Made by a program: the position numbers and the translations under genes. From NCBI GenBank assembly GCA_031216915.1, contig CM062297.1:535330971-535394970 (forward strand): a stretch of 64,000 nucleotides of DNA, read 5' to 3'. The stretch comes from Pictodentalium vernedei. Taxonomy: Eukaryota > Mollusca > Scaphopoda > Dentaliida > Dentaliidae. Positions 11,424 to 22,399 of this stretch are shown here, in pieces (position 1 is the stretch's first letter; every line of letters begins with the position of its first letter). A model generated the notes under the pieces. The model searched no databases and was not told the DNA's origin. It was given only the letters and a program-made list of their open reading frames with translations.

Positions 11424-12896
11424 AAGCTCGAGGACATCAGACTGGGGGGTGACTTTGTGGGAATCATGAAAGCACTGTATACAGATGTGCAAAGCCAACT
11501 CAGTCTAGGGAGTATCACTACAAAACGAGTCCCTATGGATATAGGCCTCAAGCAGGGGTGTATCTTTTCACCGATTTTGTTTGCATTGTATGTTAAAGAT
11601 TTAGGGGACGAACTAATTCAGAGTGTGGAGGGGGTAAATGTTGGAGACATAAAGATACCAGGCTTATTCTTTGCGGACGACATGGTGTTAATGTCTAGAA
11701 CTGAACAGGGGCTAGAGAAACTGCTGGAAATTGTTGGTAGATATGGGAACACTTGGTGGCTCGAACTAAATGAAAATAAAAGCAAGGTAATACCCGTTGG
11801 ACGCAAGGTAGATATGATGGAGGGGGGGGAGTTCTCAATCCCCGAAGGGGAAAGCAAACAAATCACTGTAGGAGAAACGGGAGAGTATGAGTATCTAGGG
11901 GTAAGCATAAATATAACGGGAAGAGGGGTGTACAGAAATTACTCAGCCAAACTGATTCTGAAGGGGAAAAGAATTCTGAACCAACTAAAACTTTTAGGGA
12001 AAAATAGTTTCAATAAGGTCTTTGTGGGGAAAACACTGTGGGAGAGGTTGGGTTTACCAAGTATAACGTATGGCATGGACGTGATTCCATTAAACCAAAC
12101 CATTATTAAGAAGTTGGAAAGTACTCAGAATGATGCCGGCAGATGGATAACAGGGTCGAGTAATGCTGCAGCTTTGGAAGCAGTAAGGGGGGAGCTTGGG
12201 TGGATGAAAATCAAGGACAGGGTAGATTTGGGAAAACTGTGTTACTTTAACTACTTGAGAAACCTGCCTGACAACCGGTGGTGCAAATTGATGCTCGATA
12301 CCATTTGGCATTCTAATATAGAAACGGGGTGGTCAAAACATGTGAGGGAACTAATGGACAATTACTCTATAGAGGTCACAAACATAGAAGTAGGAATGAA
12401 AGAAGGCAAAAGGTTTGTCAAAGAGAGAGTCATGGAAGATTGCAATCGAAACTGGCGAGCAGGGGTTAGCATGAAAAGATCACTGCAGGGGTTACAATAT
12501 AAAGAAAAGCCAGCTTTTGAGAAGTACCTAGATGGCACCTTTGGAGGGTCACTGCTGTTCAAACTGAGATCAAGACCACTGGAGCTTCGGGGAAAAATTG
12601 GGAGAGATAGGGAAAAGGGATGCCAAATGTGCCACTCTGGAGTAGTGGAGACCCTGGAACATTTTCTCTTGGAATGCCCACAGTATATACTTCATAGAAT
12701 AAAATTTACTGGAAGAATAATGCAGAAGTGGGGTGAAGAAACAAAGGATAGATGGCTGAAGGGGGACACGAGGGAGAGGGGAGGAATGCTTATTGAAGAA
12801 ATTGAAAAAGAGGAAGTGAGGGACACTATTAAGCAGTTTATATCTGAATGCTGGGAGGAGAGGAGGGGAAGAGGGGGTGGGGTGCAGGGGGAATGA
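11424..12896 (+). CDS. LINE reverse transcriptase, C-terminal part
   Basis: An open frame of about 490 codons from the truncation point to the stop at 12896, entering the RT domain mid-way (LGGDFVGIMKALY). Recognisable blocks are GLKQGCIFSPILFALY (template-grip region), FFADDMVLM with the catalytic FADD box near 11675, WLELNENKSK, and YEYLGVSI. The C terminus has a zinc knuckle of C-x2-C-x9-H-x4-C type (CQMCHSGVVETLEHFLLEC), as in many LINE ORF2 proteins. There is no internal stop in 1.4 kb, so the insertion is fairly young. The clade is not assigned. Without its 5' half the protein cannot prime or copy RNA. Confidence 0.85.
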   Translation, partial: KLEDIRLGGDFVGIMKALYTDVQSQLSLGSITTKRVPMDIGLKQGCIFSPILFALYVKDLGDELIQSVEGVNVGDIKIPGLFFADDMVLMSRTEQGLEKLLEIVGRYGNTWWLELNENKSKVIPVGRKVDMMEGGEFSIPEGESKQITVGETGEYEYLGVSINITGRGVYRNYSAKLILKGKRILNQLKLLGKNSFNKVFVGKTLWERLGLPSITYGMDVIPLNQTIIKKLESTQNDAGRWITGSSNAAALEAVRGELGWMKIKDRVDLGKLCYFNYLRNLPDNRWCKLMLDTIWHSNIETGWSKHVRELMDNYSIEVTNIEVGMKEGKRFVKERVMEDCNRNWRAGVSMKRSLQGLQYKEKPAFEKYLDGTFGGSLLFKLRSRPLELRGKIGRDREKGCQMCHSGVVETLEHFLLECPQYILHRIKFTGRIMQKWGEETKDRWLKGDTRERGGMLIEEIEKEEVRDTIKQFISECWEERRGRGGGVQGE

Positions 12897-12960
12897 TGGC
12901 CTTCTCTTATGAGGACCGCGACAAATCAGCGGCTGGCCAAAGAGTTATTATTATTATTAT
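11424..12960 (+). mobile_element. 5'-truncated non-LTR retrotransposon
   Basis: A LINE 3' half inserted within the hAT-like element. It begins inside the RT domain, has no endonuclease, and ends just after the ORF in a (TTA)n tail at about 12940-12960. The flanks contain ataaaagc (left) and ataaagca (right), which could be a decayed target duplication, but this is not certain. Confidence 0.8.
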
Positions 12961-13095
12961 AAAGCAAGTTCTCTCTTAGAGAGCACTTGGTTTGTTGTTA
13001 TATGAATGGGTAGTTCTGGACAACATATGGACTTCAAGATTAAATAAAAATTTCTTGACATTGTTTTATCATAAGAGTAAAAACGTCTAACTTAC

Positions 13096-13593
13096 CACAA
13101 GACAGTCTGTGTGCCAGAATATATCAAACATTGTAAGATAGCGTGATTTTGTCTCTGAACAAGAAAATTTTGAAGCAATCTGACTATCAGGAAACATGAG
13201 GCGAAATACGTCAGAAACACCCTGACAACTCTTGTAAGAATGGTGTTTTTCCATCATATTCAAATTCCAGTAAATTTCTGCTGTTAAAACACTCTTGTCG
13301 GTAACAAAGTCTCCAAGGGTTGAAACGCCCCCAGTGCCAGTGGCTCCATGACTATGTTCGTGAGACACTTCCAATGCGTCAAGTTTTTGTTTTGAAGAAA
13401 CACCGTGAAGATCATTGCCAGGTGTCAGATGAGTCTTACCTATTCTCGTAGCTTCAGAAAAAAATCCTTCCACATGATTTTGTTGTTGTTTCATTTTCAC
13501 TAAGGCAGCGTGTTTTTTACCTGCCATGTGACTTAGAAGGGCCGCTTCGCCCACAATCGATACGTCAAATGATTTTCTGCATATTGTGCACAT
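13096..13593 (-). CDS. Zinc-finger first exon of a TE-related gene
   Basis: About 166 codons from ATG at 13591-13593. Residues 2-28 form a U1/matrin-like finger, C-x2-C-x16-H-x5-H (MCTICRKSF ... LLSHMAGKKH). A polar stretch follows, then a block near residues 110-150 (SVLTAEIYWNLNMMEKHH, VFRLMFPDSQIASKFSC) that I associate from memory with transposon-derived zinc-finger proteins of fish and marine invertebrates. At 13090-13095 the minus strand reads GTAAGT after TTGTG, a strong splice donor, so this is probably exon 1 and the track's C terminus past it is intron. It lies inside the CAGGG-ended element. No downstream exon is seen; the LINE occupies that space. It could instead be a captured host exon. 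Confidence 0.55.
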
Positions 13594-14876
13594 TGCCTTT
13601 TTATTCGAAGTTTTGTTTGAATCTAGGGTCTGTTTCCCATTTCAGCGAAAAAACACACTTCCCCATGATACAAAAATAACAAATGACCTTCACGTTGGAA
13701 ATTTCAAAGGCAATAAAACACAGTGCGCATGTGACTTGACCTTCGGAATTCTCTGTAATTCCGAGCTGCATTCAGCTTTGAAACACCTGTGATATCTCGG
13801 TTGTATTCCATTGAAAATGTGCGAAGTTTTCCGATCCGAATTTTTCTGTTATCGAATGCAGGGCGTTGACAAATAATAATTCTTGCATGCTGGTTCTTTT
13901 TACTCAGAATGATTACACCTTTGTTAAAAACAGTAATTTCCATACTTTTTCAAGACCCCAAGGCTCGACACACATATTTTCAAACCTTTTCCAGACCTTT
14001 TCCAAACCGCCCCAAATTTCCATACTTTTTCCAGTTTTCCAGACCCACGTACGAACCCTGAAACTTGAATCTCACCCCCCTAAGCATGCTGCATACCCAA
14101 TATCAAAAGATTCTGCCTGCTGGATCTTGAGAAGAAGATTTTTGAAGAAATTTGCCTGAAATGCAATAAGTTCGAATTCGAGCTTCTATAGTGAGCCCAA
14201 ATATGAATCCAGGGGGCCGATTTGAACAAACTTGAATCAGATCCACCCCACAATGTTGCATACCAAATATCAAAAGATTCTGCCTGCTGGATCTGGAGAA
14301 GAAGATTTTTTAAGAAATTTGCCTAAAATGCACTAAGTTCGAATTCGGGCTTCTATACTGAGCCCAAATGTGAATCCAGGGGTCTGATTCGAACAAACTT
14401 GAATCAGATCCACCCCACAATGTTGCATACCAAATATCAAAAGATTCTGCCTGCTGGATCTGGAGAAGAAGATTTTTTAAGAAATTTGCCTGAAATGCAC
14501 TAATTTTGAATTCAGGCTTCTATAGTGAGCCCAAATATGAATCCAGGGAGCCGATTTGAACAAACTTGAATCAAATCCACCCCATAATGCTGTATACCAA
14601 ATATCAAATGATTCTGCCCACTTGTGCGGGAGAAGATTTTTTAGTAATTTCTCTAATATGCATAGGGTGGTATCGGAGTTATGCCCCCTATGGAGCCCCA
14701 AGTGGGCATGTCCATTTCATTTGAACAAACTTGAATTGACATATGGTAATGAACATCCATACCAAGTTTTGAGCAAATTAACCTCGCGGTTTCAGAGGAG
14801 AAGTCGTTTGAAAAATGTTCACGACGCCTGACGGACGGCAAGTGATAAGTTTAGCTCCCTTCGGTGAGTTAAAAAC

Positions 14877-15321
14877 ACAGAAATAGAGGCTAAAATAAAA
14901 GAACATTAGAAGGAACATTAGAAATTTACCAGAAGTTAACCATGACATTACAAGATCGTCATTTTCAGAAAACCCCTGAGGAATCTGTTTGTGCAGGAAG
15001 GATTTCTATAAAGATCGTGCTGTCTCAGAAAAATGTCTTGACAAGTGAACCGTACCGAGGAATTTAAGCATGCAGCAACAGCGATCCGATGAACCCGCAC
15101 ACTAAATCACCATCTAAAGATAGTGACACAGTGCGTCGGTGCACCGGAGCACTGTCAAGGGATACGGATACTCTTCTGAGGCTCTTGGAATCCATATTTA
15201 GAGTAACTATTGTTAAACCAACAAATTAATTTCTTGATGATTGGAAGATAAAAAATAAAATTTTCAGTTCAACACCGTAATGTGTCAGAGAGTAAATCAG
15301 GAAATAAACTTATACTCATAC
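14877..15321. other. Intergenic, nothing recognised
   Basis: A/T-rich single-copy-looking sequence between the first array and a LINE fragment. No ORF, repeat or RNA gene is supported. Confidence 0.4.
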
Positions 15322-15870
15322 TCATTCTTGGAAGCGACCACTAGACTGAATGAAAGACTGGATCTTTAGAAAAATTAATCTATTCTTGTTTGCAGTTAAC
15401 GATAGTTTACCGTATAGAAGATCATCCTGTGATGTGATGTGCAGGTGGCTGAGACGTATTAAAAAGTATAAATCTCTCGTTATCATAGTTATGGCATTGG
15501 AAGAAGAAATGGTACGTGTCCTCTTGCATATTACCACAGTCACATTCTGGAGATGGGGGATATGTAATTGGAATACTTATCGAAGTTCAAGTCAGAACAG
15601 TTATTTCTTAGTTTGCAGTGGAGTATATTTACCCATCTATTCCCTAGGTTGAAATACACAGGTGGCTTAGGAGAACACATAATCCCGTTTTTGTGAAGTA
15701 AAATTTTGAACTCACAAAGAGAAGACGCATTTGTGACATTTTGGGGCAAATTATTTCATGTGTCTGTAGTTGAAGGGAAGAAGGATTTCAGGCTGGTGTA
15801 ACAGATTCATTAGGTAAAGGGTCAATTAGAAAACGAGAACCTAACTCTATTGATAGCCTTTCCTCATTAT
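15322..15870 (-). pseudogene. LINE ORF2 C-terminal fragment
   Basis: On the minus strand, overlapping frames read NESVTPA, then LPQNVTNASSLCEFKILLH, then FNLGNRWVNILHCKLRNNCSDLN. After a frameshift near 15560 comes a zinc knuckle, ECDCGNMQEDTYHFFFQC, then a tail ending IFLKIQSFI...GRF. This order (linker, LNxxLxRNNCSDLN-like helix, C-x-C-x8-H-x4-C knuckle, short amphipathic tail) is typical of the C terminus of LINE ORF2 proteins in marine invertebrates. One stop and at least one frameshift make it a relic. It differs from the LINE at 11424 and the one at 35490. Confidence 0.68.
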
Positions 15871-15882
15871 ATCATTATACCA

Positions 15883-17759
15883 AACAAGAGGCCTGAAGTG
15901 CTCACCTTGAACAGAAAACAATACAAACAGAGTCCAAGAATGAGTCTGCATTAAGCAATCCATCTCCACTGGATACATTGTCAATCCTTGATGCCCTCAG
16001 GAGTCACAAAAATAATCCGAGCATCATGCCTTTTTTTCAGTTGATCATAATGTAAAATGTAGAGCTCCCCTATGAAGCCCCTTGATACAACCTATGTGGA
16101 TTAATCTTAGTTACACACCTCTAGCGGGTACTGAATACAAAATTTCTAATTCTTCAGCTACATGACCAACTCTGGCTCCCATGGGGAGCCCAAATATTAA
16201 TCCAGGCTCTCGATTTGAACAAAGTTGAATCTGACCTCCGTAAGATGTTGTATACCAAATATGAAGGCATTCTGACTGTTGGATCTGAAGAAGTAAAATT
16301 TTAAAGAAATTTCTTCATATTGCACTAAGTTAAAATTTGGGCTACCATAGCGAGCCCAAATATTAACTTATGGACCCGATTTGAACAAACTGGAATCTGC
16401 CCCCCCCCCCCCCCCCCCTAGAGATGTTGTCTACCAAATGTAGAAGCATTCTGAAAATTCCCTCATATTGCACTAAGTTAAATTTCAGGTTCCCATATGG
16501 AGCCCAAATATTAAGCCAGGCACTTGAATTAAAGGAACTTGAATCTGACCCCACCCCCCCCACCCCCCACCCCTGTCCGAGAGATGTTGTATACCAAATA
16601 TGAAAGCATTCTGACAGGTGGATCTGAAGAAGATTTTTAAAGAAATTTCCTCATATTGCACTAAGTTAAAATTTGGGCTACCATAGCAAGCCCAAATATA
16701 TACCTAGGGATCCAATTTGAACAAACTTGAATCTGAACCCCCTACAGATGTTGTATACCAAATATGAAAACATTCTGACTGGTGGATCTGAAGAAGATTT
16801 TTAAAAATTATCCCCCATATTGAATGAAGTTAAAACTCGGGCTTCCGTAGGAAGCCCAAATATTAATCTAGGGACTTGGTTTGAACAATCTTGAATCTGA
16901 CCCTCATAACAATGATGTATACCAAACATCAAAAGATTCTGACTGGTGGTTCTGAAGAAGATTTTTAAAGAATATCCCCCATATTACCCCAAGTTAAAAA
17001 TTTGGGCTACTGTATTGAGCCCAAATATGAACCAATGGGCTTGATTTTAACAAACTTGTATCTGACCCCCATATGAATGCTGTATACCGAATATCAAAAG
17101 ATTCTGACCATCGTTTTTTTTAATTTTTGCAAATATGCTTACTCAGCATTTTTTCGATGCCCTCTACAAAACACTCAAATATAACCTATGGCAATTTTTT
17201 TTATCATTCAATTCTACTGGTCCTGAGGATGTTTCAAATCAAATAACAGCTCTCTGTTATATTTCAATTTTTAGCTCCTCGGGTTCCCACGGGGATGCAG
17301 GAATTTTCTTTTTTGCAAGAGTCAAGTACTTATGACCCAATAATACCACATACCAAATTTGGTTCAAATCGGACCATCGGTTCAGAAAATAGAAATTTTG
17401 GGCGGGGCCAAAAATCTTTTCCCTCCCATTACAAAACCAAATATTGCTTCACGAACTTCATTTGAACAAACTTGATTCTACACCTCAAAAGGAAGCTCCA
17501 TAAAATATATCAAGTCATTGTACCTACTGGTTCATGAGAAGATTTAAAAAATATTTTGAAGCATTTTCCCCCACCTCCTCCTATGGGGCTGGGCATGTTG
17601 AGTTGAACAAAAATGCAATGCCCCTTTGAGACCATCACTCACACAATCTTTCACTTGAATTGGCCCAGTGGTTTTGGAGAAGACCAAAACATGGTGTTGA
17701 CGCACGACAGAGAGTGATGAGATCAGCTCAGCTTGACTTTGTCAGGGTGAGCTAAAAAC
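15883..17759. mobile_element. Pearl-like tandem-array element 2
   Basis: Head aacaagaggcctgaagtgc; tail gtcagggtgagctaaaaac. Units of about 160-170 bp carry gagcccaaatatt, gaacaaacttgaatctgac, ttgtataccaaatatga and ctgactggtggatctgaag, so they are related to the first array but form a separate subfamily. C runs sit at 16400-16418 and 16554-16572. The last part (17280-17700) diverges into a non-repeated 3' region. No ORF is supported. Confidence 0.68.
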
Positions 17760-17812
17760 ATTCAAATTAGGCAGTAGAAGCTTGAGTTACCACACAAAAT
17801 ATCTGTAAAGAC

Positions 17813-18414
17813 AAGAAATCTCTCTATATTTCAAAGTCTAACAAAGGCTATAACCCTGACAAAAACTACCACTATCACTGAAGGTGATTAATACATTCCC
17901 TTTCGGCTTACTAGAATGCACCTCTGAATGTTGAGCTTGAAAAACAAATAATAGATCTAAGTTCATGGGAGATAACCTGGTTAAAAATGTCGCAGATCCA
18001 AAATTTTTGAATATGTGTAATTTCACTTTTTAGTCATAATGTTTGAGAAGTTTGATCAAAATGTGTTCATTAATGAAGGAAGTGTTCCACCCACAAGAAT
18101 TTCATATACAAATCTATATTAAATTTTCTAAGTTGAAGGTGAGATAACCTGGTAAAAATCATCACAGATGGAAACTTTGGTAGTATGCACATGTTCACTC
18201 ATTAGTGGCCATGTTTAAGAAGTTTCAAAGAAATCGGTTCAATAATATAGGAGGAGTTGTGCACACAAGAATCTCATTTCAAAATCCATAATAAATCTAA
18301 GTTCATGGGAGATAACCTGGTTTAAACTGCCACAGATGAAAAATTTTAGAATATGCGCATGTCTACTTGTTAGTCATAATGTTTGAGATGTTTGATCAAA
18401 ACTGGTTAAAAAAT
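17813..18414. repeat. Tandem array 3, left part (disrupted by DIRS C)
   Basis: Three units of about 170 bp start near 17958, 18131 and 18299. Each begins ctaagtt(c/g)a..ggagataacctgg and ends with an acaagaat(t/c)tcat motif. The third unit is cut at 18414 (ggttaaaaaat) by the left end of DIRS C. It resumes at 35359 (atgtaggagtagttg), matching the unit at 18236-18262 (ggttcaataatataggagg). Confidence 0.7.
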
Positions 18415-18600
18415 GAAAAAATTTATAGTAATTTATAAATTTTTTATACTTACCAATGGCCCAGACTAGCTGGTGCTAACCCAAAAATATCTAGGGCCAA
18501 ACACAAATTTTGGCCCCCAATCCCCCAAATTTGCATGCAAAACCGAAAATTGGAATTAGACACCAGGAAGTCACTGAATCTGGCGCCAACATCATTCTTT
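18415..18600. repeat. DIRS C left ITR with internal deletion
   Basis: Matches the inverted right ITR at 35157-35358 but lacks about 44 bp in the middle, including the NRF1-like palindrome that the right copy retains in altered form (ctgcgcatgcgtgg). The loss must postdate insertion, or was templated from a variant. Confidence 0.8.
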
Positions 18601-18680
18601 GTAACAAGATTATAATATAATAATTCAGCGGGGAGGTATGAGTGCCCAGTACTGCCCACTCATGGGAGGGACATTCCCAT

Positions 18681-18769
18681 CTGGGCCATTGGTAAGTATA
18701 AAAAATATATAAATTACTATAAATTTTTTCATATTTTTATACTGTATACCAATGGCCCAGACTAGATGA
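18681..18769. repeat. DIRS C internal complementary region
   Basis: Complement of the left outer end (to 18730, aaattttttc) followed by complement of the right end (atatttttatactgtata...). It is the same two-block design as in A, B, D, E and F. Confidence 0.8.
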
Positions 18770-19015
18770 ATCATAAAAAAAGGTGGAGGGCCTAGAACTT
18801 CCAAAATAGTAGATCAACATAGATCAAATCCTTCAATCCATGATGAAGAAAGTGAGAATAATTAGAATTTATATGTATGTCTCTTTATACCATAATATAA
18901 GAGACATATCCTACATGGATCCCAATTATGTAAATCCTAAATCCAAGCATGGAATCATGTTAATTAGGATGTAACAAATAAACAATTTTTAAAACTGGTC
19001 TGGACTAAGCCCTAA
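18770..19015 (-). other. DIRS C 3' noncoding remnant
   Basis: Recognisable by ggtggagggcctag and the hairpin atgtctctt...aagagacat (18877-18907). Homology to the other DIRS copies fades at about 19000-19015, where Ngaro sequence takes over. Confidence 0.6.
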
Positions 19016-19438
19016 AAATTAGAAATGCCAAAAGGCCCAGTATTCCTAGGGTTCACGCTTCGAGTACCACCACTCATGACAATCCTGGACAGCCTAGGGT
19101 GTCTGTTCATGCTCCAGGGGACATCATTGACAGTCCTATTGCATCCACCTCCACTGCTGTTCCGGACAATAGGCCTAGGCCACAATCCTAGAATGCTAAG
19201 GGGCGCAAGAATAAATCCGGGCATGGTCGTTCTTCTGCACAGATAAGATCCGGAATAGTAGGGCTGATAGGGTTAGTCCCCCCAGTCCAACAGATATTCA
19301 TGTTGCACGTAACTCTATGGTCATTTCATGTCATCAGGAGTTCGTACCAAGTTTTGATTCACCTTTTCCCCTACCAGTGGTTACAGCTCCATACAATTGT
19401 GACTCTCAGGGCAGTGCGCGGGGGGCTAACCCTATTTT

Positions 19439-20632
19439 GTGAACAGTAATTCAGATAGCTCCTCCACTTACATTCATGTTACAAGTATATCAAATCTGGG
19501 ACATAGCACCATTCATTCATCTGCAAACTTTTTAACTTCGGCTGGATCACAAGTGTCTCCTGATTCCGAGATATTAACAGTACGTTTACTGCGTCACATT
19601 GTGCAACAGTTACAGGTTAATCATGGACAGGGTATACAGACTGTTTCTGAAGCAGATACTGCAGCATTACAGGCTACAGGGTCTTCCACCATTCCTACTT
19701 CCAGTACCAGTATGATGCCAGTTGGTCCTTCCCGTTTCGACCCGGTACGGGATTGCATCGTTCCGGGGGCCGATCCATTGTCCAATGGGGATATGATGTC
19801 ATTCAATCCATTTCATCAGTCCATGGTTATTCAGCCGACTAGTGGGCAAGGTAATGATCATATATTTTCTTCAGTTCCGTTAGCACACCATGTCAGTCCA
19901 AAATTGAAATCTCAGATATGGGCTAATGAATATGTTAATTTGGCAGCCCTTCTTCCGCAGCAAGAGCGTGAAGCTACTTATTCCATGGCAATGCAGGGTG
20001 GTGACGAAGGTCCTTCTTTGGTTTTTGTTCCAAAACCTCTGAAATCTATCACCCACTTGGCTCAATGGTTTCGTGCTTTTGAGATTTTTTGTTTAGTTTA
20101 CGTCGAGAAATTTCCACATTAGATTCAAGCTCTTTTTAAATACCAGTCCAATATTTGTCATATGTCATCAATTGGCTATGACTGGATTTTTTATGCTCGG
20201 GAATTTCGAACACTTCAGCAAACTAATCTTTCTCTCCAATGGGATAGTCTCCATAGGGAATTATATCTCAAAGCCATGCCCTCTACCAGGACTTCAGTCG
20301 GTTCTCAAAGTCAAAACCAGATTCGTCCCAGGGTCAACTCTTTCAAAGGTAGGCAGTCACAGCAAGGGCGTTCAGGTATTCCTAATGGACTTTGTTATAA
20401 GTTTCATTCTGGTCGATCCTGCCAGGGAAAATGTGGTTTTTCGCACCTCTGTTACCATTGTCAACAGGATCATTGTGCTGCTAAGTGTTTAGAAGGTCTG
20501 GGTAATTCGAGGCAGGATTTTCGTGTGGGCAGAAATACCAATCACCCCACTGAACAGGTCTTTCCAGGAGGGGTTTCACCAGGGAATTTTCAGTACCATA
20601 GTAATGCCAGTGCGAGTAAAAGTTCTAAGTAA
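19439..20632 (+). pseudogene. Ngaro gag-like ORF with zinc fingers
   Basis: A single frame interrupted by one TAG (20120-20122), then open to 20632. The N-terminal third is Ser/Thr-rich. The central block (LAHHVSPKLKSQIWANEYVNL, then AQWFRAFEIFCLVYVEKFPH) matches the Ngaro gag core pattern I know. The C-terminal third has two metal-binding motifs, C-x8-C-x3-C-x3-H followed directly by C-x2-C-x3-H-x4-C (CYKFHSGRSC...CYHCQQDHCAAKC), expected to bind RNA. The frame may begin upstream: 19016-19438 encodes Pro/Ser/Thr- and Arg/Lys-rich peptide in shifted frames, consistent with truncated, frameshifted N-terminal Gag. It overlaps the RT frame by about 110 nt. Confidence 0.72.
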
Positions 20633-22008
20633 ACTGTTACAGGGTTTTGATACCTCTGCTGGTGCCACTCTTATTGACGGATTCCAGCATGGCTTTCGAA
20701 TTGGTGTGGGGACACCTGTTGTTCATGTTGAATCTGACAATCTCCACTCCGCTCATACTTTCCCGGCCATTGTTCAGAAGAAAATCGATAAGGAAATTAA
20801 AATGGGCAGACTTGAGGGCCCCTTTTCCGAACTGCCGCCTTGTCCTGTTATATCACCGATCGGTGTTGTTCCTAAAAAAGCTCCAGGAGAATACTGTATG
20901 ATACATCACCTGTCTTTTCCATATGGCGCATCGGTTAATGATAGTATCCCCAAAGAAAAATAGGTAGTTCATTATCAATCTATTGATGACGCAATTCAGG
21001 TTGTTTGTTAACTGGGGAAGGGTTGCTATATGGCGAAGACAGATGTTGAGTCTGCATTTCATTTAATACCCGTTCATCCTGCTGATCAACCGCTCCTCGA
21101 TTTTAAATGGAATAAGATGTATTACTTTGATCGATGCCTTCCTATGGGTTGTGCCTCCTCTTGTAAAATTTTTGAGAGTTTTAGCTCCGCATTGCAATGG
21201 GCGGCCGAACGGAAGTGCTCTGTGCATCAGGTACTGCATGTATTGGATGACTTTTTCTTTGTTGCAAAAAGTTTTACAACCTGTCAATTTTATCTCCATC
21301 AGTTTTTGAAGATGTGCAATGAGCTAGGAGTCCCTATCGCATGTGAGAAGACCTTTGGACCTGTATCCTGTTTAACATTTTTGGGTATTGAGTTAGATTC
21401 TGTCGCAATGGTTGCCCGTTTGCCATCTGATAAGTTGCTTAAATGTCGATCATTAATTACAGCTACGATAGGTCAGAAAAGGGCTTCATTGCAAGAACTG
21501 CAGTCTATCATCGGCCTGCTTAATTTTGCTTGTTCTGTGGTTGTGCCAGGTCGGATGTTCTTACGACGTATGATTAATCTTACTATTGGTTTATCCCGGC
21601 CTCATCATAGAGTTCATGTTTCTGAGCAGGTACGGCAGGATCTTTGCTTGTGGTTGTTGTTTCTTGATAGTTTCCATGGTAAATCTGTCTTTTTGCCGCT
21701 GCAGTGGGCTGATAATGACCAACTTACCTTTCACACAGATGCTGCCGGTAGCTTCAGTTTTGGTGGTATTTTCGGGACTGAATGGTTTTATGGTGCTTGG
21801 TCTGAGGTTGATAAACATTACAACATTGCTGTTCTTGAGCTGTATCCCATAGCTTTGTCCTTACATTTGTTTGGGTCCCGGTTCTGTGATCGACACATTC
21901 TTTTTTATTGTGACAATTCGGTAGTGGTTCAGTGCATTAACACTCAAACCTCCCGTGATTCAGTTCTCCTGCAACTTTTACGTCGAGTTGTGTTAATCTG
22001 TCTGAAAT
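20523..22008 (+). pseudogene. Ngaro reverse transcriptase/RNase H, 5' part
   Basis: One frame with stops at 20961-20963 (TAG) and near 21008 (TAA), then open from 21030 to the DIRS B insertion after 22008. RT landmarks are SPIGVVPKKAPGEY, KTDVESAFHLIPVHP (first catalytic Asp), DRCLPMGCASSC, HVLDDFFFV (catalytic DD) and TFLGIELDSV. RNase H begins near 21730 with FHTDAAGSFSFGG (Asp), VLELYPIALSLHLF (Glu) and LFYCDNSVVVQCIN (Asp). The frame breaks after the codon for Lys in LICLK and continues at 29003. Confidence 0.85.
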
Positions 22009-22236
22009 GTTAAAAAATTTATAGTAATTTATATATTTTTTATACTTACCAATGACCCAGACATAGCTGGTGCTAACTCTTAAAATATAGGGCCAAACAC
22101 AAATTTTGCCCCCCAATCCCCAAAATTTGCATCTAAAACTAAAGAAAACATGTCCTGAAAGGCCCTCCACACCTCGCCCCCACTGCGCATGCGCAGTGTC
22201 CAGGACGTTCCGAAATTGGCGCCATTTATCATTCTA
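22009..22236. repeat. DIRS B left ITR
   Basis: Inverted copy of 28802-29002 over the inner part. It contains the perfect 18-bp palindrome cactgcgcatgcgcagtg at 22181-22198. Confidence 0.9.
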
Positions 22237-22310
22237 ATAACCAGTGCCTGGTAAGCGCTATGTACTCAGCGGGGAGGCAAGAGTTCCCAACTCCTGGGAG
22301 GGCCATCCCC

Positions 22311-22399
22311 GTCTGGGTCATTGGTAAGTATAAAAAATATATAAATTACTATAAATTTTTTAACATTTTTATACTGTACCAATGACCCAGACATAGCTG
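22311..22399. repeat. DIRS B internal complementary region
   Basis: Complement of the left end through ttaac (22364) followed by complement of the right end from atttttatactg (22365). Confidence 0.87.

Larger units (their letters stand above)
11068..14060. mobile_element. hAT-like DNA transposon remnant with 6-bp TSD
   Basis: The ends are CAGGGTTCTTAC (11068) and the complement CAGGGTTCGTAC (ending 14060). The flanks share AAACTT (11062-11067 and 14061-14066). The uninterrupted array unit elsewhere reads gaacaaacttgaatctcac, so the empty site is known from neighbouring units. Near both ends the stretch aatttccatactttttcca occurs in the same orientation. The interior holds a LINE (11424-12960) and a zinc-finger exon (13096-13593). 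CAGGG termini suggest hAT. A 6-bp duplication is shorter than the usual 8, so superfamily assignment is tentative. Confidence 0.7.
9191..14876. mobile_element. Pearl-like tandem-array element 1 (interrupted)
   Basis: Starts aacaagaggccccaagg and ends in gacggacggcaagtg, then tcggtgagttaaaaac. Between them are more than a dozen degenerate units of about 165-185 bp, each containing ctcccacagtgagcccaa, tgaacaaacttgaatctcac and ctgctggatctgaagaag. Conserved copies begin near 9489, 9652, 9834, 10019, 10186, 10352, 10683, 10850 and 11017. C runs interrupt some units (9360, 9708, 9890). The architecture of head, core repeats, ACGG-like tract and short hairpin tail matches pearl-type (Helentron-associated) elements of oysters. 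A 3-kb insertion (11068-14060) splits it. Confidence 0.72.

Noticed and set aside
15350-15652. 100-codon plus-strand ORF
   Set aside because: The minus strand here encodes a recognisable LINE C terminus with a zinc knuckle; the plus frame is its shadow.
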